Of a stretch of 64,000 nt of DNA, positions 9,427 to 17,332 are shown one piece after another. The notes under the pieces are model-generated. The model searched no databases. It was given only the letters and a program-made list of their open reading frames with translations, and was not told the origin of the DNA. The stretch is from Chthonomonas sp. (lineage in GTDB: Bacteria; Armatimonadota; Fimbriimonadia; Fimbriimonadales; Fimbriimonadaceae). The stretch covers positions 62,001-126,000 of the forward strand of contig JAEURR010000007.1 in the NCBI GenBank assembly GCA_016788115.1. Reading direction: 5' to 3'. Within the stretch, counting starts at the first letter, position 1. Each line of letters begins with the position of its first letter. The position numbers and the translations under genes are program-made.

Positions 9427-9460
9427 AAAAAAAGGCCCGCGTAGTGAAAGCCACGCGGGG
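9427..9460 (-). terminator. Rho-independent terminator on the minus strand
   Basis: A 7-bp perfect GC stem, CCCGCGT paired with ACGCGGG around a 10-nt loop, is followed on the minus strand by seven T. It lies about 180 nt downstream of the STAS-like gene that ends at 9638 and is the likely end of that transcript. The plus-strand gene ending at 9396 runs into the same hairpin but without a T tract on its strand. Confidence 0.75.
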
Positions 9461-9637
9461 GGAGATAGGAGTTGGTTGTATTGATTGCTACAGGCACGCT
9501 GAGCGGCCATCCCGCAGGTGTGGCAGGAAAGCCAGAAAGAGACGGCCACTCAACGTTTCCGGTTTATGATTTCAAAGAGAGCCCACAGAGGGCCGCGACT
9601 CACTGCATTGTTTCGCCGCGGCCTGGGGATGCATCGA

Positions 9638-9979
9638 TTAGGCAGCCGCGAGCTGGTACTCTTCCTCGCCTTCGAGGACTTGCTGCAGTCGGAGGCCGAT
9701 GATGTACTCGACCTCGGTTTGGGTCCGGGCAACACAGACGTACTTGGTTGCGCCACGCAGACGGCAATAGACCTGCGCCACGTGAAATGCCTCTAGGACA
9801 CCCTCATCCACTCGGTTCGCCTTTGAATAGTCGAGTTTGTAGGTGAACGGTCGCTGAGGGACGGCCCCCAGTTCGTGAACAATCGCATCGGCGAAGACTT
9901 GCGCCTCGCCAACCGTGACATTTCCGCCGAGGCTTGCCTCGAGTGTGTTTTCCTCTTCGTTCCAATTAACGATATACAT
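9638..9979 (-). CDS. STAS-like small protein lacking the phosphorylatable serine
   Basis: A 113-residue protein whose pattern fits a STAS (anti-sigma antagonist) fold: an N-terminal strand pair (L-E-A-S-L-G-G-N-V-T-V), a helix with A-Q-V-F-A-D-A-I, a central strand ending in K-L-D-Y-S-K, the loop N-R-V-D-E-G-V-L, then C-R-L-R-G-A-T-K-Y-V-C-V-A. In classical antagonists the loop reads D-S-S-G or similar with a Ser that is phosphorylated; here it is D-E-G, so regulation by phosphorylation is unlikely. The fold assignment is by eye and could be wrong. It is a single gene with its own terminator. Confidence 0.55.
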   Translation of the reverse strand: MYIVNWNEEENTLEASLGGNVTVGEAQVFADAIVHELGAVPQRPFTYKLDYSKANRVDEGVLEAFHVAQVYCRLRGATKYVCVARTQTEVEYIIGLRLQQVLEGEEEYQLAAA

Positions 9980-10288
9980 GGATTCTTTAGTCCCCGTCGG
10001 GAGCCAGATGAGCTTCCGATGGGTGGATTGTTCCCTGCTCCCTCGCCGCGCACGTTAGTCGAATTACGGGTGTCGATTGAACTCAAGCACCGTTTCCAGC
10101 TAGACCGTTTGCTGGCCCGTAAGGTGTCTAGCTGGAGGGTTGTACGGGGGCCTTTTGAACCTAAATCGGCAAGCTATCCCCGGCATTCGACGGGCTGCAT
10201 GGAGTGCCTCGGCGCGGGAACCGTAGGGGCAAAGAGATCGTCGGCCCGTTGATGCGTTCGGCTCTCGCAGGGTATCTTCTATCCCTAC
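9980..10288. other. Gene-free stretch upstream of the tRNA
   Basis: No supportable gene. It holds the promoter region of the STAS-like gene on the minus strand and one strong inverted repeat, described separately. Reading frames here are short and have no ribosome site. Confidence 0.5.
10095..10136. repeat. Perfect 11-bp inverted repeat
   Basis: TCCAGCTAGAC at 10095-10105 is matched exactly by its reverse complement at 10126-10136, leaving a 20-nt loop. Neither side is followed by a T tract, so it is not a standard terminator. It lies between the minus-strand STAS-like gene and the tRNA. Confidence 0.7.
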
Positions 10289-10364
10289 GCGCTCGTAGCT
10301 CAGTGGATAGAGCATCAGCTTGCGGAGCTGGGGGTCGGAGGTTCGAGTCCTCTCGAGCGCGCCA
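10289..10364 (+). tRNA. tRNA-Arg, anticodon GCG
   Basis: A complete cloverleaf can be drawn: acceptor GCGCTCG/CGAGCGC, D stem GCTC/GAGC with loop AGTGGATA, anticodon stem TCAGC/GCTGG with loop TTGCGGA, 5-nt variable loop, T stem GGAGG/CCTCT with TTCGAGT loop, discriminator G, and an encoded CCA at 10362-10364. The anticodon is GCG, reading CGC and CGU (Arg). The D loop keeps A at position 20, an arginine identity base. Most bacteria read these codons with ACG edited to ICG, so GCG is unusual. Confidence 0.93.
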
Positions 10365-10840
10365 CTTTCCCTCACCTTTACAGAGTCAAGACAGAACTCC
10401 ACAACAGGGGTCATTAATCTTGGACCACGCCTGCGACAGTGGTGCTTGAGCAGAAATCGCCTCCGCCGTCCAAGCATGTTCCAGCGACTTCGAACAACTG
10501 TTCGACCGGATTTTAGAACCGCAGACCCAATAGGCGCCGATTGGACCTTGGTGCTCCCGTTGAAACGTGACGTCCGGCATCACCTGTCCAGTTCGGATTG
10601 GGCCGGTCCCTGTATTTTTGCTCTTTTTGGTCCCAGGGCTGCAACTTTTGGCGATTCCGACCTATTCTAATGAATACGGTCTACCGAACGTGCCGAGTTT
10701 TCTTCGAGACCGCAGGCACGGGGGTAGGCAGCATTCCGCTCGAATGTAGATTCGAGTTCTTAAAAACGAGCGACTTCGGTCGCCGGGACGCAGCCAATGC
10801 GTCCAAGAAAGGATTGGCGAGGGTGCCCTGAGAAACAGGG
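10365..10840. other. Gene-poor stretch with consecutive hairpins near its right end
   Basis: I find no credible gene in these 476 bp. The last 90 bp, which run into the following gene, can fold as three consecutive hairpins on the plus strand: GCGAC-TTCG-GTCGC around 10769-10782, GGACGC/GCGTCC around 10787-10805, and a nested TTGGC.GAGGG.CCCTG / CAGGG.CCCTC.GCCAA structure around 10813-10856. This could be a structured leader of the uracil-DNA glycosylase gene or an independent RNA. No known riboswitch signature fits. Confidence 0.4.
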
Positions 10841-11542
10841 GTGCCCTCCAGCCAAGGAAAATTGCCTTCAGGTAAATCTCCCCTCGTGAACCCTCATGAC
10901 CGCTTGAACGCGGACATCACCGGTTGCCAAGCTTGTCCGCGGCTCCGGGCATGGTGCGTCCAGGTGGCCGCTGAGAAGCGTGCCTCTTTTCGGGATGACG
11001 ACTACTGGGGATTGCCCGTGCCAAACTTTGGGGACCCCGATGCCACGCTGCTCATCGTCGGGCTTGCCCCCGCGGCGCACGGCGCAAACCGGACCGGACG
11101 GATGTTCACCGGCGATCGGAGTGGGGACTGGCTGTACCGCAGTCTGCACGCGATCGGCGCGGCCAACCAGCCTCACGCGACGGATCGCGGCGACGGCCTG
11201 GCCCTTAGGGGCGCACTGATCACGGCGGTGAACCACTGCGCGCCGCCGGGCAACAAACCCACCCCGGAGGAGATGGATGCGTGCTCAGTACATTTGCAGC
11301 GGACGCTCGCGCTCCGACCATGGCGAGCAGTGCTTTGCCTCGGAGGCATTGCTTGGGATCGATTCCACAAGACCCTTGGTGAGAAGCCTCAGATGAAATT
11401 CGGCCACGGGGTCGAATCGACCTCCGTGACCGGATTGAGAGTCTTTGGGTGCTACCACCCCAGTCAGCAGAACACCTTTACAGGCCGGTTGACGCAGCCG
11501 ATGCTGGAACAGGTGCTGGCGCGGTGGTGGGCATGCCGTTGA
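10841..11542 (+). CDS. Family 4/5-type [4Fe-4S] uracil-DNA glycosylase (UdgB-like)
   Basis: Removes uracil (and, in UdgB enzymes, other deaminated bases) from DNA in the cytoplasm. The key motif G-L-A-P-A-A-H-G-A-N-R-T-G-R at about residues 74-87, with Ala in place of the usual catalytic acid, followed by M-F-T-G-D, is typical of family 5. Four cysteines fit an iron-sulfur cluster: C29 and C32 (C-x-x-C), C133 and C148. The C-terminal motif C-Y-H-P-S-Q-Q-N-T-F-T-G-R is also conserved. The GTG start at 10841 lies inside a predicted hairpin region, and a GTG at 10886 is an alternative, so the start is uncertain. The gene overlaps the convergent protease gene by 65 bp. Confidence 0.88.
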   Translation: MPSSQGKLPSGKSPLVNPHDRLNADITGCQACPRLRAWCVQVAAEKRASFRDDDYWGLPVPNFGDPDATLLIVGLAPAAHGANRTGRMFTGDRSGDWLYRSLHAIGAANQPHATDRGDGLALRGALITAVNHCAPPGNKPTPEEMDACSVHLQRTLALRPWRAVLCLGGIAWDRFHKTLGEKPQMKFGHGVESTSVTGLRVFGCYHPSQQNTFTGRLTQPMLEQVLARWWACR

Positions 11543-12698
11543 TTAGGTAGTCCCGCTCGACCACGAACTTCATAAGCTGGCCATTGCGAGAGACGGTGAT
11601 ATTGACCTTGGTGCCTTTTTGGCCCTCCATCATGTTCGCGAGCTTCTTGAACGAAAGTCCGCTCGGGTCCTCGCCATCAACGCTTAGAAGACTATCCCCT
11701 GCCTTCAGCCCCGCCTTGGACGCCGGGCTATTTGGCACCACGCGGAAGATCATCGTGCGCTCCATCTCCTCATAGTAGGCAGCCAGGATTCCCGTCTCGG
11801 CGATGGGCTTGCTCCCCGGGTCCTCGGTGTATCGCTCCAGCCAGACGTAGCGGCGCTCCATATCGAACGTGATGTTGAAGTTCTTGAGGAAGCCGAAGCC
11901 CACCGTGCCCGCGCTCTCGGCGGAGCTGCTGGGCAAGTCGATGATCGACCAGACACTCTCTTTGACCGGAACGCCAAAGATCTTCATGTCCTTCATGTAC
12001 ATGTACCAACTATCCACCGTTCCCGATGCCACGCCCGACTGCTTCATGAACTTTGGTGCGTCACCGATTTTCCAAATCCCCGCGTCCTCAAGGACGTCCT
12101 TGTGGGTGGTTGCATAAAACGCGTTCCCGGTGTCGAGCGCGAGTGTGAATCTCTTTCCAGTTGGTGCCTCCACGCGTAATTCGATTGAGTTGTTGCCCGT
12201 GGGGAGCATTTTCAGCAAAAAGGTCTTGACGTTGTCGGGCTTGCGCTTGCTGATGTCGTATGAATCCGGATAGAAAATGAACTTGCTCTTCTCGAAGTTG
12301 ATTTCGGTTGTCAGGTGGCTAATGGTTTCGAGCCCCATGATCCCGTCGCAGTGGACGCCATAGTTCTCGCTCATGTTTCCCTGGTCCTGCTGCACCGCGG
12401 TGAAGCCCTTGGTATCGATTTTCATCGCGCCGAGGGAGAGCGTCTTGATCGGCACGGTGGGGGCCTCGAATTGTCCGACGAAGTCCCGCAGTGTTATGGA
12501 TCCGGTCGGCTTTCCAATGTTCACCGATGGGCTGATGACGACGACACCTGAGAAGCCCGTATCGAACATGAAACTGCATTTCTGGCCGTTCACGAGCGCC
12601 TCGACGACCATAGCCTCTTCGGTCTTGATGAACGGGTGTTCGACAGGAGCGACCGGTCCGGCAGCAATGAGCAGACTAAGAAGTGTGGCTTGAATCAT
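11478..12698 (-). CDS. Exported retropepsin-like aspartyl protease with PDZ domain
   Basis: A 406-residue protein with a short signal peptide (about residues 1-18), two aspartyl-protease half domains with D46-T-G and D189-T-G, and a C-terminal PDZ domain (about 305-395) with the typical V-V-P-N-S-P-A-S-K-A-G-L-K-A-G-D and G-E-D-P carboxylate loop regions. It is probably a periplasmic or surface peptidase, the two halves forming one active site. The ATG lies 4 bp after the stop of the TPR membrane gene, so the two are co-transcribed. The natural substrate is not evident. Confidence 0.8.
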   Translation of the reverse strand: MIQATLLSLLIAAGPVAPVEHPFIKTEEAMVVEALVNGQKCSFMFDTGFSGVVVISPSVNIGKPTGSITLRDFVGQFEAPTVPIKTLSLGAMKIDTKGFTAVQQDQGNMSENYGVHCDGIMGLETISHLTTEINFEKSKFIFYPDSYDISKRKPDNVKTFLLKMLPTGNNSIELRVEAPTGKRFTLALDTGNAFYATTHKDVLEDAGIWKIGDAPKFMKQSGVASGTVDSWYMYMKDMKIFGVPVKESVWSIIDLPSSSAESAGTVGFGFLKNFNITFDMERRYVWLERYTEDPGSKPIAETGILAAYYEEMERTMIFRVVPNSPASKAGLKAGDSLLSVDGEDPSGLSFKKLANMMEGQKGTKVNITVSRNGQLMKFVVERDYLINGMPTTAPAPVPASAASTGL

Positions 12699-12701
12699 GT
12701 T

Positions 12702-13547
12702 CTAATTACTCTTACGCGCAGTGACCATGTAGATAGGCAACACCATCCACTGCATACCGCAGATCGTACACAGTATTGACGGTACGAGCCAGATGAAGTT
12801 TCCCCGCCGATCGACCAAGTCCATGATTGTCCAGAAGATTGTGCCGATCGTGAGGAAAAGAGACAAGAGACTCACCCAACCCGGCATCACGCTGCTCATG
12901 CGCTCGGACAGCTCTTTAGTTTTGTCCTGATTCTGAGCATTTGCCATCAACTCGGAGAAATAGGGGAGTAGCACCGTAACTGAATAGGCGAACACACACG
13001 CTGAGAGAAGGACCAACAGCCAACCGGCTGCGGTCCACAGACCGGCGTTCTTTGTAAGGAATGGCAAGGTGTGGACCGATCTGCTCTCATATCCCGCACG
13101 AGGCATGCTCTGGGGCGGAGCCGCCATCCCTCCATAAGGGACACCGGGGGGAGGAGCCATGGCGGGCTGGGAATGGGCCGCGGCACGCCGCTCCTCATCG
13201 ATCAGCCGCATCAGGTCCTGTGCGCTGTTCATCCCGCTATCGATCTGCAGGGCCTCACGAGCGAGCGAGTACGCCGAGTCCCGATCTCCCTGCTGATACA
13301 GGTGCGTCGCGAAGTTGTACCGCGCCTTGGCGTTCTGCAGGTCTGCATTGACGGCAACCTGGAACGCCCCGGTGGCCTCGGCCGATCGGCCAAGCTGAGC
13401 GAGCGCAATGCCACGAATCGTGTGCGCCTGCGACGACTTCTGAGATTCGGTGAGCGCCCCGTCTGCAGCACGCAAAGCGTCTTCAAACCGGTGTTCGCCC
13501 AACGCCTGAGTCGCTTCTTGGATGAGCTGATCGTACTTTTCGGACAT
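12702..13547 (-). CDS. TPR protein with C-terminal membrane helices
   Basis: About 281 residues. The N-terminal half contains TPR-type helices (Y-D-Q-L-I-Q-E-A-T-Q-A-L-G, A-L-R-A-A-D-G-A-L, A-T-G-A-F-Q-V-A-V-N-A-D-L), then a Pro/Gly/Met-rich linker, then four hydrophobic segments in the last 120 residues. It probably sits in the inner membrane with the TPR part in the cytoplasm, acting as a scaffold; no enzyme motif is present. The ATG at 13547 has AGAAGG 9 nt upstream; a longer frame from 13589 has no such support. It leads a two-gene unit with the PDZ protease. Confidence 0.7.
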   Translation of the reverse strand: MSEKYDQLIQEATQALGEHRFEDALRAADGALTESQKSSQAHTIRGIALAQLGRSAEATGAFQVAVNADLQNAKARYNFATHLYQQGDRDSAYSLAREALQIDSGMNSAQDLMRLIDEERRAAAHSQPAMAPPPGVPYGGMAAPPQSMPRAGYESRSVHTLPFLTKNAGLWTAAGWLLVLLSACVFAYSVTVLLPYFSELMANAQNQDKTKELSERMSSVMPGWVSLLSLFLTIGTIFWTIMDLVDRRGNFIWLVPSILCTICGMQWMVLPIYMVTARKSN

Positions 13548-13694
13548 AGAATTTTGCCTTCTGTGCCAGAGTATGAAGCTTACGCTCATTCGGCGTCAAA
13601 TCGGTTCGAACGGAATAGCTGGCATTCATTTCGGATCTGTCGTTATACTGGGACCCAAAATGCGTTCCGTGCGCATATCGGAGGGATACGGGTT

Positions 13695-14972
13695 ATGAAT
13701 TCAAAACTGTGGTTGATTTCTGGTTTGGCTACCTTGGCGGTTGCAATGACTGGCCTCAGCGGATGCAAGAAGGCGGAAGACTCCGCGGCGACGGGTGGGA
13801 CGCAGGCGGGCTCCACCGCGCCAGCAGACACCGTTCGACCGGCTCCTACCGCAGAGGGCAACAAGATGGCTGGCGAAACGATCAAGCTCGGCTGCGTGGC
13901 AAGCTTGACTGGCGATCAGAAGCCTTGGGGCGACGACAGCGCCAAAGGTGCCAAGCTCGCGGTTGATGAACTGAATGCCGCGGGAGGCATTGGCGGTAAG
14001 AAGATTGAGTTGCTGACCGAAGACTCCGCCAGCAAGCCGGACCCAGCCAAGACCGCCGCCGAGAAGCTCATTTCCGATGGCGTGCTGGCCATCGTCGGAG
14101 AAGTCGCGAGCGGCCACACGGAGCTGATCGCACGCACCGCGTACGAGAAGGGCGTCCCCGTCGTCTCTATCGGTTCGACGAAGACGACTATCACCGACAT
14201 CGGCACGAACGTTTTCCGCGTCTGCTACACGGACGATTTCCAAGGGCCGGTTATGGCTCAGTTTGCTTATGACGAACAAGGTATGCGCGAGATGGCGATC
14301 ATCACGGACCGCAAGGCTCCGTACTCGCAGGGTCTCAGTGCAAGCTTCAAGACGAAGTTCGAGAGCTTGGGTGGCAAGATCGTCGCCGAGCAGGCCTACC
14401 AGACCGGCGAAACCCAGTTCCAGGGCATCTTGAGCGAGATCAAAGCGAAGAATCCGCAGGGCATCTTCTTGAGCGGCTATTTCCCTGAAGTCGGCCCGAT
14501 CGCTTCGCAGGCTCGACAGGCTGGTATCACTGCAAAGTTCTTTGGTGGCGACGGTTGGGACTCCCCAACAATCCTACAGTCTGGCGGTGATGCGATCCTC
14601 GGCGGATTCTTGTGCAACCACTACAACAACAAGGAAGATCGACCGGAGGTCGGCAACTTCCTCACCAAGTACAAGGCGATCAGCGGCGGCAAGGAACCCG
14701 GCACCACCATGGCTGCGCTGGGCTATGATGCGGCTCTGGTCGTGATCGACGCTCTGAAGCGACTCGCCGCCGCGCAGAAAGAGTTCAACAGCAAGAACTT
14801 GATCGAGGAGATCGAAAACACGGTGAACATGGCAGGCGTCAGCGGCAACATCACGCTCAAGGGCATGAAGGGTAATCCTCCCAAGCGCGCACTCGTCGTC
14901 GAAGTGAGACCGATGGCCGAGGGATTCCAGGTGTTCCGCAAGGCTTACGAGTACGCGGACGTGATGAAGTAA
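13695..14972 (+). CDS. ABC transporter substrate-binding lipoprotein, branched-chain amino acid type
   Basis: A LivJ/LivK-like periplasmic binding protein of 425 residues. It starts with a lipoprotein signal whose lipobox is L-S-G-C near residue 24, then a Ser/Thr/Ala linker, then a Leu/Ile/Val-binding (type I periplasmic) fold beginning I-K-L-G-C-V-A-S-L-T-G and containing G-G-K-K-I-E-L-L-T-E-D and the E-x-G-V-P-V-V-S-I-G-S-T-K motif. CGGAGGG precedes the ATG at 13695; an open frame extends upstream to 13071 but that part is a shadow of the TPR gene. It is followed with no gap by livH-, livM- and livG-like genes. The ligand is probably a branched-chain or related amino acid, or an amide; this is inferred from the family only. 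Confidence 0.9.
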   Translation: MNSKLWLISGLATLAVAMTGLSGCKKAEDSAATGGTQAGSTAPADTVRPAPTAEGNKMAGETIKLGCVASLTGDQKPWGDDSAKGAKLAVDELNAAGGIGGKKIELLTEDSASKPDPAKTAAEKLISDGVLAIVGEVASGHTELIARTAYEKGVPVVSIGSTKTTITDIGTNVFRVCYTDDFQGPVMAQFAYDEQGMREMAIITDRKAPYSQGLSASFKTKFESLGGKIVAEQAYQTGETQFQGILSEIKAKNPQGIFLSGYFPEVGPIASQARQAGITAKFFGGDGWDSPTILQSGGDAILGGFLCNHYNNKEDRPEVGNFLTKYKAISGGKEPGTTMAALGYDAALVVIDALKRLAAAQKEFNSKNLIEEIENTVNMAGVSGNITLKGMKGNPPKRALVVEVRPMAEGFQVFRKAYEYADVMK

Positions 14973-16148
14973 ATGGTGCTCGGCTCCGGGCTTTTGGCAG
15001 CGTTTGAACTCCAAACGCTGCCAGAACAGTTGGTGAACGGCCTGCAGTACGGTGCGGTCTACGCGCTAATGGCGCTGGGCTACACGATGGTCTACGGTGT
15101 GCTGCGGCTCATCAACTTCGCGCATGGCGAAATCTACATGCTCGGAGCCTACACCGCTCTCTTCGTCTCCTGGGCGTTCGGGTTCAGCCCTGCACAAGAA
15201 CTCGGTACCCAAACCAACGTCTGGATTATCATCGCCATGCTCGCGGCGAGCATGGCCGTCTCCGCACTCTTCGGCGTGATCATTGAGCGATTCGCGTATC
15301 GACCCATGCGCAGTCAGCCACGCATTGCCGCGCTCATCACGGCCATTGGCGTCTCGCTGTTGCTGCAATACGGTGGTCAGCTCTTCTTGCCCAATTCTCC
15401 TGCGCCCAACGTGAGTCAGCGCGTGAACCCGTTCCCCGGCGCATACTCCTTCACGCTCAAAGCCGCCGACCCTGAGCTCACTGCCAAAGCCGAATCACAA
15501 CAGCAAGAGCTCAAGCGGCTCGAAGGCCTTTGGACCGCCCAGCAGATCAAAGAGAAGGACACCTACAACCCTTCGCCGGAGGGCAAGGCCATTCGCGACG
15601 CGTTCTTCAACACGCGCGCAACGTATGACAAGGCGGTCGCCGATGCTCGTGCGACTGCGATCACGGTAGGCATCAGCAAAGGGTACGTCATCATTTTTGT
15701 CGTCACCCTCGTCCTCATGGCGGCGCTACGGCATCTGGTGCTCTTCACCAAGGCAGGCCGGGCGATGCGCGCGGTGAGCCACGATTTCGATTCTGCCTCG
15801 CTGATGGGTATCAACGTGAACAAGATCGTGACGTTGACATTCGTGATCGGTTCTTCCCTCGCCGGCGCAGCGGCCATGCTCAGCGCCACGTTTCAAGCCG
15901 GCATCAAGATCGACACCTTCTTCGGACTGCTGCCCGGAGTTAAAGCGTTCGTTGCTGCCGTCCTCGGCGGCATCGGTAACATCCCCGGCGCGGTCTTGGG
16001 CGGGTTCCTGATGGGGCTCACCGAAACGATGGTCGTGTGGGGTGGTGGCAGTGATTACAAGGACGCCGTCGCCTTCGTCATTCTCATCCTCGTTTTGCTG
16101 GTGCGTCCAGGCGGTCTGCTGGGCTCGGCCAAGGTGGAAAAGGTTTGA
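14973..16148 (+). CDS. LivH-type ABC permease with an extra hydrophilic insert
   Basis: Inner-membrane permease of the branched-chain amino acid ABC family. It opens with the family pattern G-L-Q-Y-G-A-V-Y-A-L-M-A-L-G-Y-T-M-V-Y-G at residues 23-42 and ends with the conserved V-K-A-F-x-A-A-V-L-G-G-I-G-N-x-x-G-A segment. Length 391 compares with about 290-310 for usual LivH. The extra length is a charged, Lys/Glu/Gln/Ala-rich insert at about residues 161-230 between membrane helices, predicted to be helical. The start ATG follows the lipoprotein stop directly. A stop-start overlap (TTGA) couples it to livM. Confidence 0.9.
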   Translation: MVLGSGLLAAFELQTLPEQLVNGLQYGAVYALMALGYTMVYGVLRLINFAHGEIYMLGAYTALFVSWAFGFSPAQELGTQTNVWIIIAMLAASMAVSALFGVIIERFAYRPMRSQPRIAALITAIGVSLLLQYGGQLFLPNSPAPNVSQRVNPFPGAYSFTLKAADPELTAKAESQQQELKRLEGLWTAQQIKEKDTYNPSPEGKAIRDAFFNTRATYDKAVADARATAITVGISKGYVIIFVVTLVLMAALRHLVLFTKAGRAMRAVSHDFDSASLMGINVNKIVTLTFVIGSSLAGAAAMLSATFQAGIKIDTFFGLLPGVKAFVAAVLGGIGNIPGAVLGGFLMGLTETMVVWGGGSDYKDAVAFVILILVLLVRPGGLLGSAKVEKV

Positions 16149-17332
16149 AGTTCGCGCTGATCCGGGTGGGCTCTATCGCGCTCGCGATCCTGGGGGCCTT
16201 CGCCTTTGACACGGTCGTTAAAGGAGCGCTTGACTCGTTCGCCGTACGTCTGGTCTTCTTGGCGGGACTGTACGTGACCCTCGCGGTGAGCCTGAACCTG
16301 ATCAACGGCGTGACGGGCCAGTTCTCGATTGGCCACGCAGCGTTCTACCAAGTGGGGGCTTACGCAGCCGCCTACCTGTCCATCAACTACTTCGCGGGGC
16401 AATCGCTCTCGGCCCCGGTCTGGATCATCGCAATGCTCGTTGTCGGCGCGATAATGGCTTCGCTGGCAGGACTCATTGTTGGGCTTCCGAGCCTGCGGCT
16501 TCGCGGGGACTACTTGGCGATCGCGACCCTGGGCTTTGGTGAGATCATCCGCATCGTCGTCCAGAACACGCAGGAGCTCGGTGCAGCGCGCGGCCTGAGC
16601 GTCTCGCCCAAGGTAGAGGCGCCGCTCTGGCTGGCGGTGCTGTTGGCGACCGTCTGCATCGCCGTATGCCGAAACTTGCTGAAAGTTGCCCACGGGCTCA
16701 CTTTCTTGGCCGTACGCGATGACGAGGTGGCGAGCTCGGCGATGGGGATCAATGTCACCAAGACCAAGGTCGTTGCGTTCTTGGTCGGCTCGGCGTTCGC
16801 CGGATCGGCCGGCGCGCTCATGGCCCACAACAGTGGTTTCATCGAGCCGAACATGTTCACGATGGAGACCTCGTTCGTGATCCTCACGATGGTGGTGCTC
16901 GGTGGCACCGGATCGATCACCGGCGCAACCATTGCCGCGATCGTCCTCAGCATCCTTCCCGAGGCGCTACGCCTCATCGACGCAGTCACGATGTCCGGCT
17001 TGATCGGCGCAACGATATCGCTGATCGGAACGGTCGTCGTGCTTCGTCATGTCGGCGAGCACTTCCACGGCAAGGCATCGCAAAAGGCGGCTCGAATCGC
17101 TGGCACCCTGGTGGGTGCCGTCGTGGTCACCTACGTGCTGAAGTTCCTACTGGGGCTTATCCCAGCGCTGGCATCGGCTTCGGTCGAAGGGTCCAAATTG
17201 CGGCTGGTCATCTTCGCGGCAACGCTCATCATGGTCATGCTGCTCCGGCCACAAGGTGTCTTCGCCCACCACGAGTTCAGTTGGAACTGGGTCCGAGGGC
17301 TGTTCCGCAAGACTTCGGAGGCGAGGGCGTGA
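16145..17332 (+). CDS. LivM-type ABC permease
   Basis: Second inner-membrane permease of the branched-chain amino acid ABC system, 395 residues. The family motifs are visible: L-N-L-I-N-G-V-T-G-Q-F-S-I-G-H-A-A-F at about residues 51-68, the L-R-L-R-G-D-Y-L-A-I-A-T-L-G-F-G-E-I segment, and V-L-G-G-T-G-S-I-T-G near residue 255. It starts with TTG, overlapping the livH stop in TTGA, and its stop overlaps the GTG of livG, so all are translationally coupled. The C-terminus carries two extra hydrophobic segments compared with short LivM proteins. Confidence 0.9.
   Translation: MKFALIRVGSIALAILGAFAFDTVVKGALDSFAVRLVFLAGLYVTLAVSLNLINGVTGQFSIGHAAFYQVGAYAAAYLSINYFAGQSLSAPVWIIAMLVVGAIMASLAGLIVGLPSLRLRGDYLAIATLGFGEIIRIVVQNTQELGAARGLSVSPKVEAPLWLAVLLATVCIAVCRNLLKVAHGLTFLAVRDDEVASSAMGINVTKTKVVAFLVGSAFAGSAGALMAHNSGFIEPNMFTMETSFVILTMVVLGGTGSITGATIAAIVLSILPEALRLIDAVTMSGLIGATISLIGTVVVLRHVGEHFHGKASQKAARIAGTLVGAVVVTYVLKFLLGLIPALASASVEGSKLRLVIFAATLIMVMLLRPQGVFAHHEFSWNWVRGLFRKTSEARA

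Noticed and set aside
10100-10477. A 125-residue minus-strand frame with an S-D-P-Q-L-R-K-L-like segment
   Set aside because: It runs antisense through tRNA-Arg; the familiar peptide is the translation of the tRNA complement and is a frequent false gene.
10365-10840. Possible integrated element next to the tRNA
   Set aside because: No integrase and no direct repeat of the tRNA 3' end could be found downstream.
10813-10856. TPP-riboswitch-like GGGTGC...CTGAGA
   Set aside because: The rest of the THI-box core (ACCTGATC and the downstream GCGNAGGGA helix) is absent and the downstream gene is not related to thiamine.
13071-13694. Long N-terminal extension of the ABC binding protein
   Set aside because: It lies within the minus-strand TPR gene, while a signal peptide with lipobox and a strong ribosome site start at 13695.
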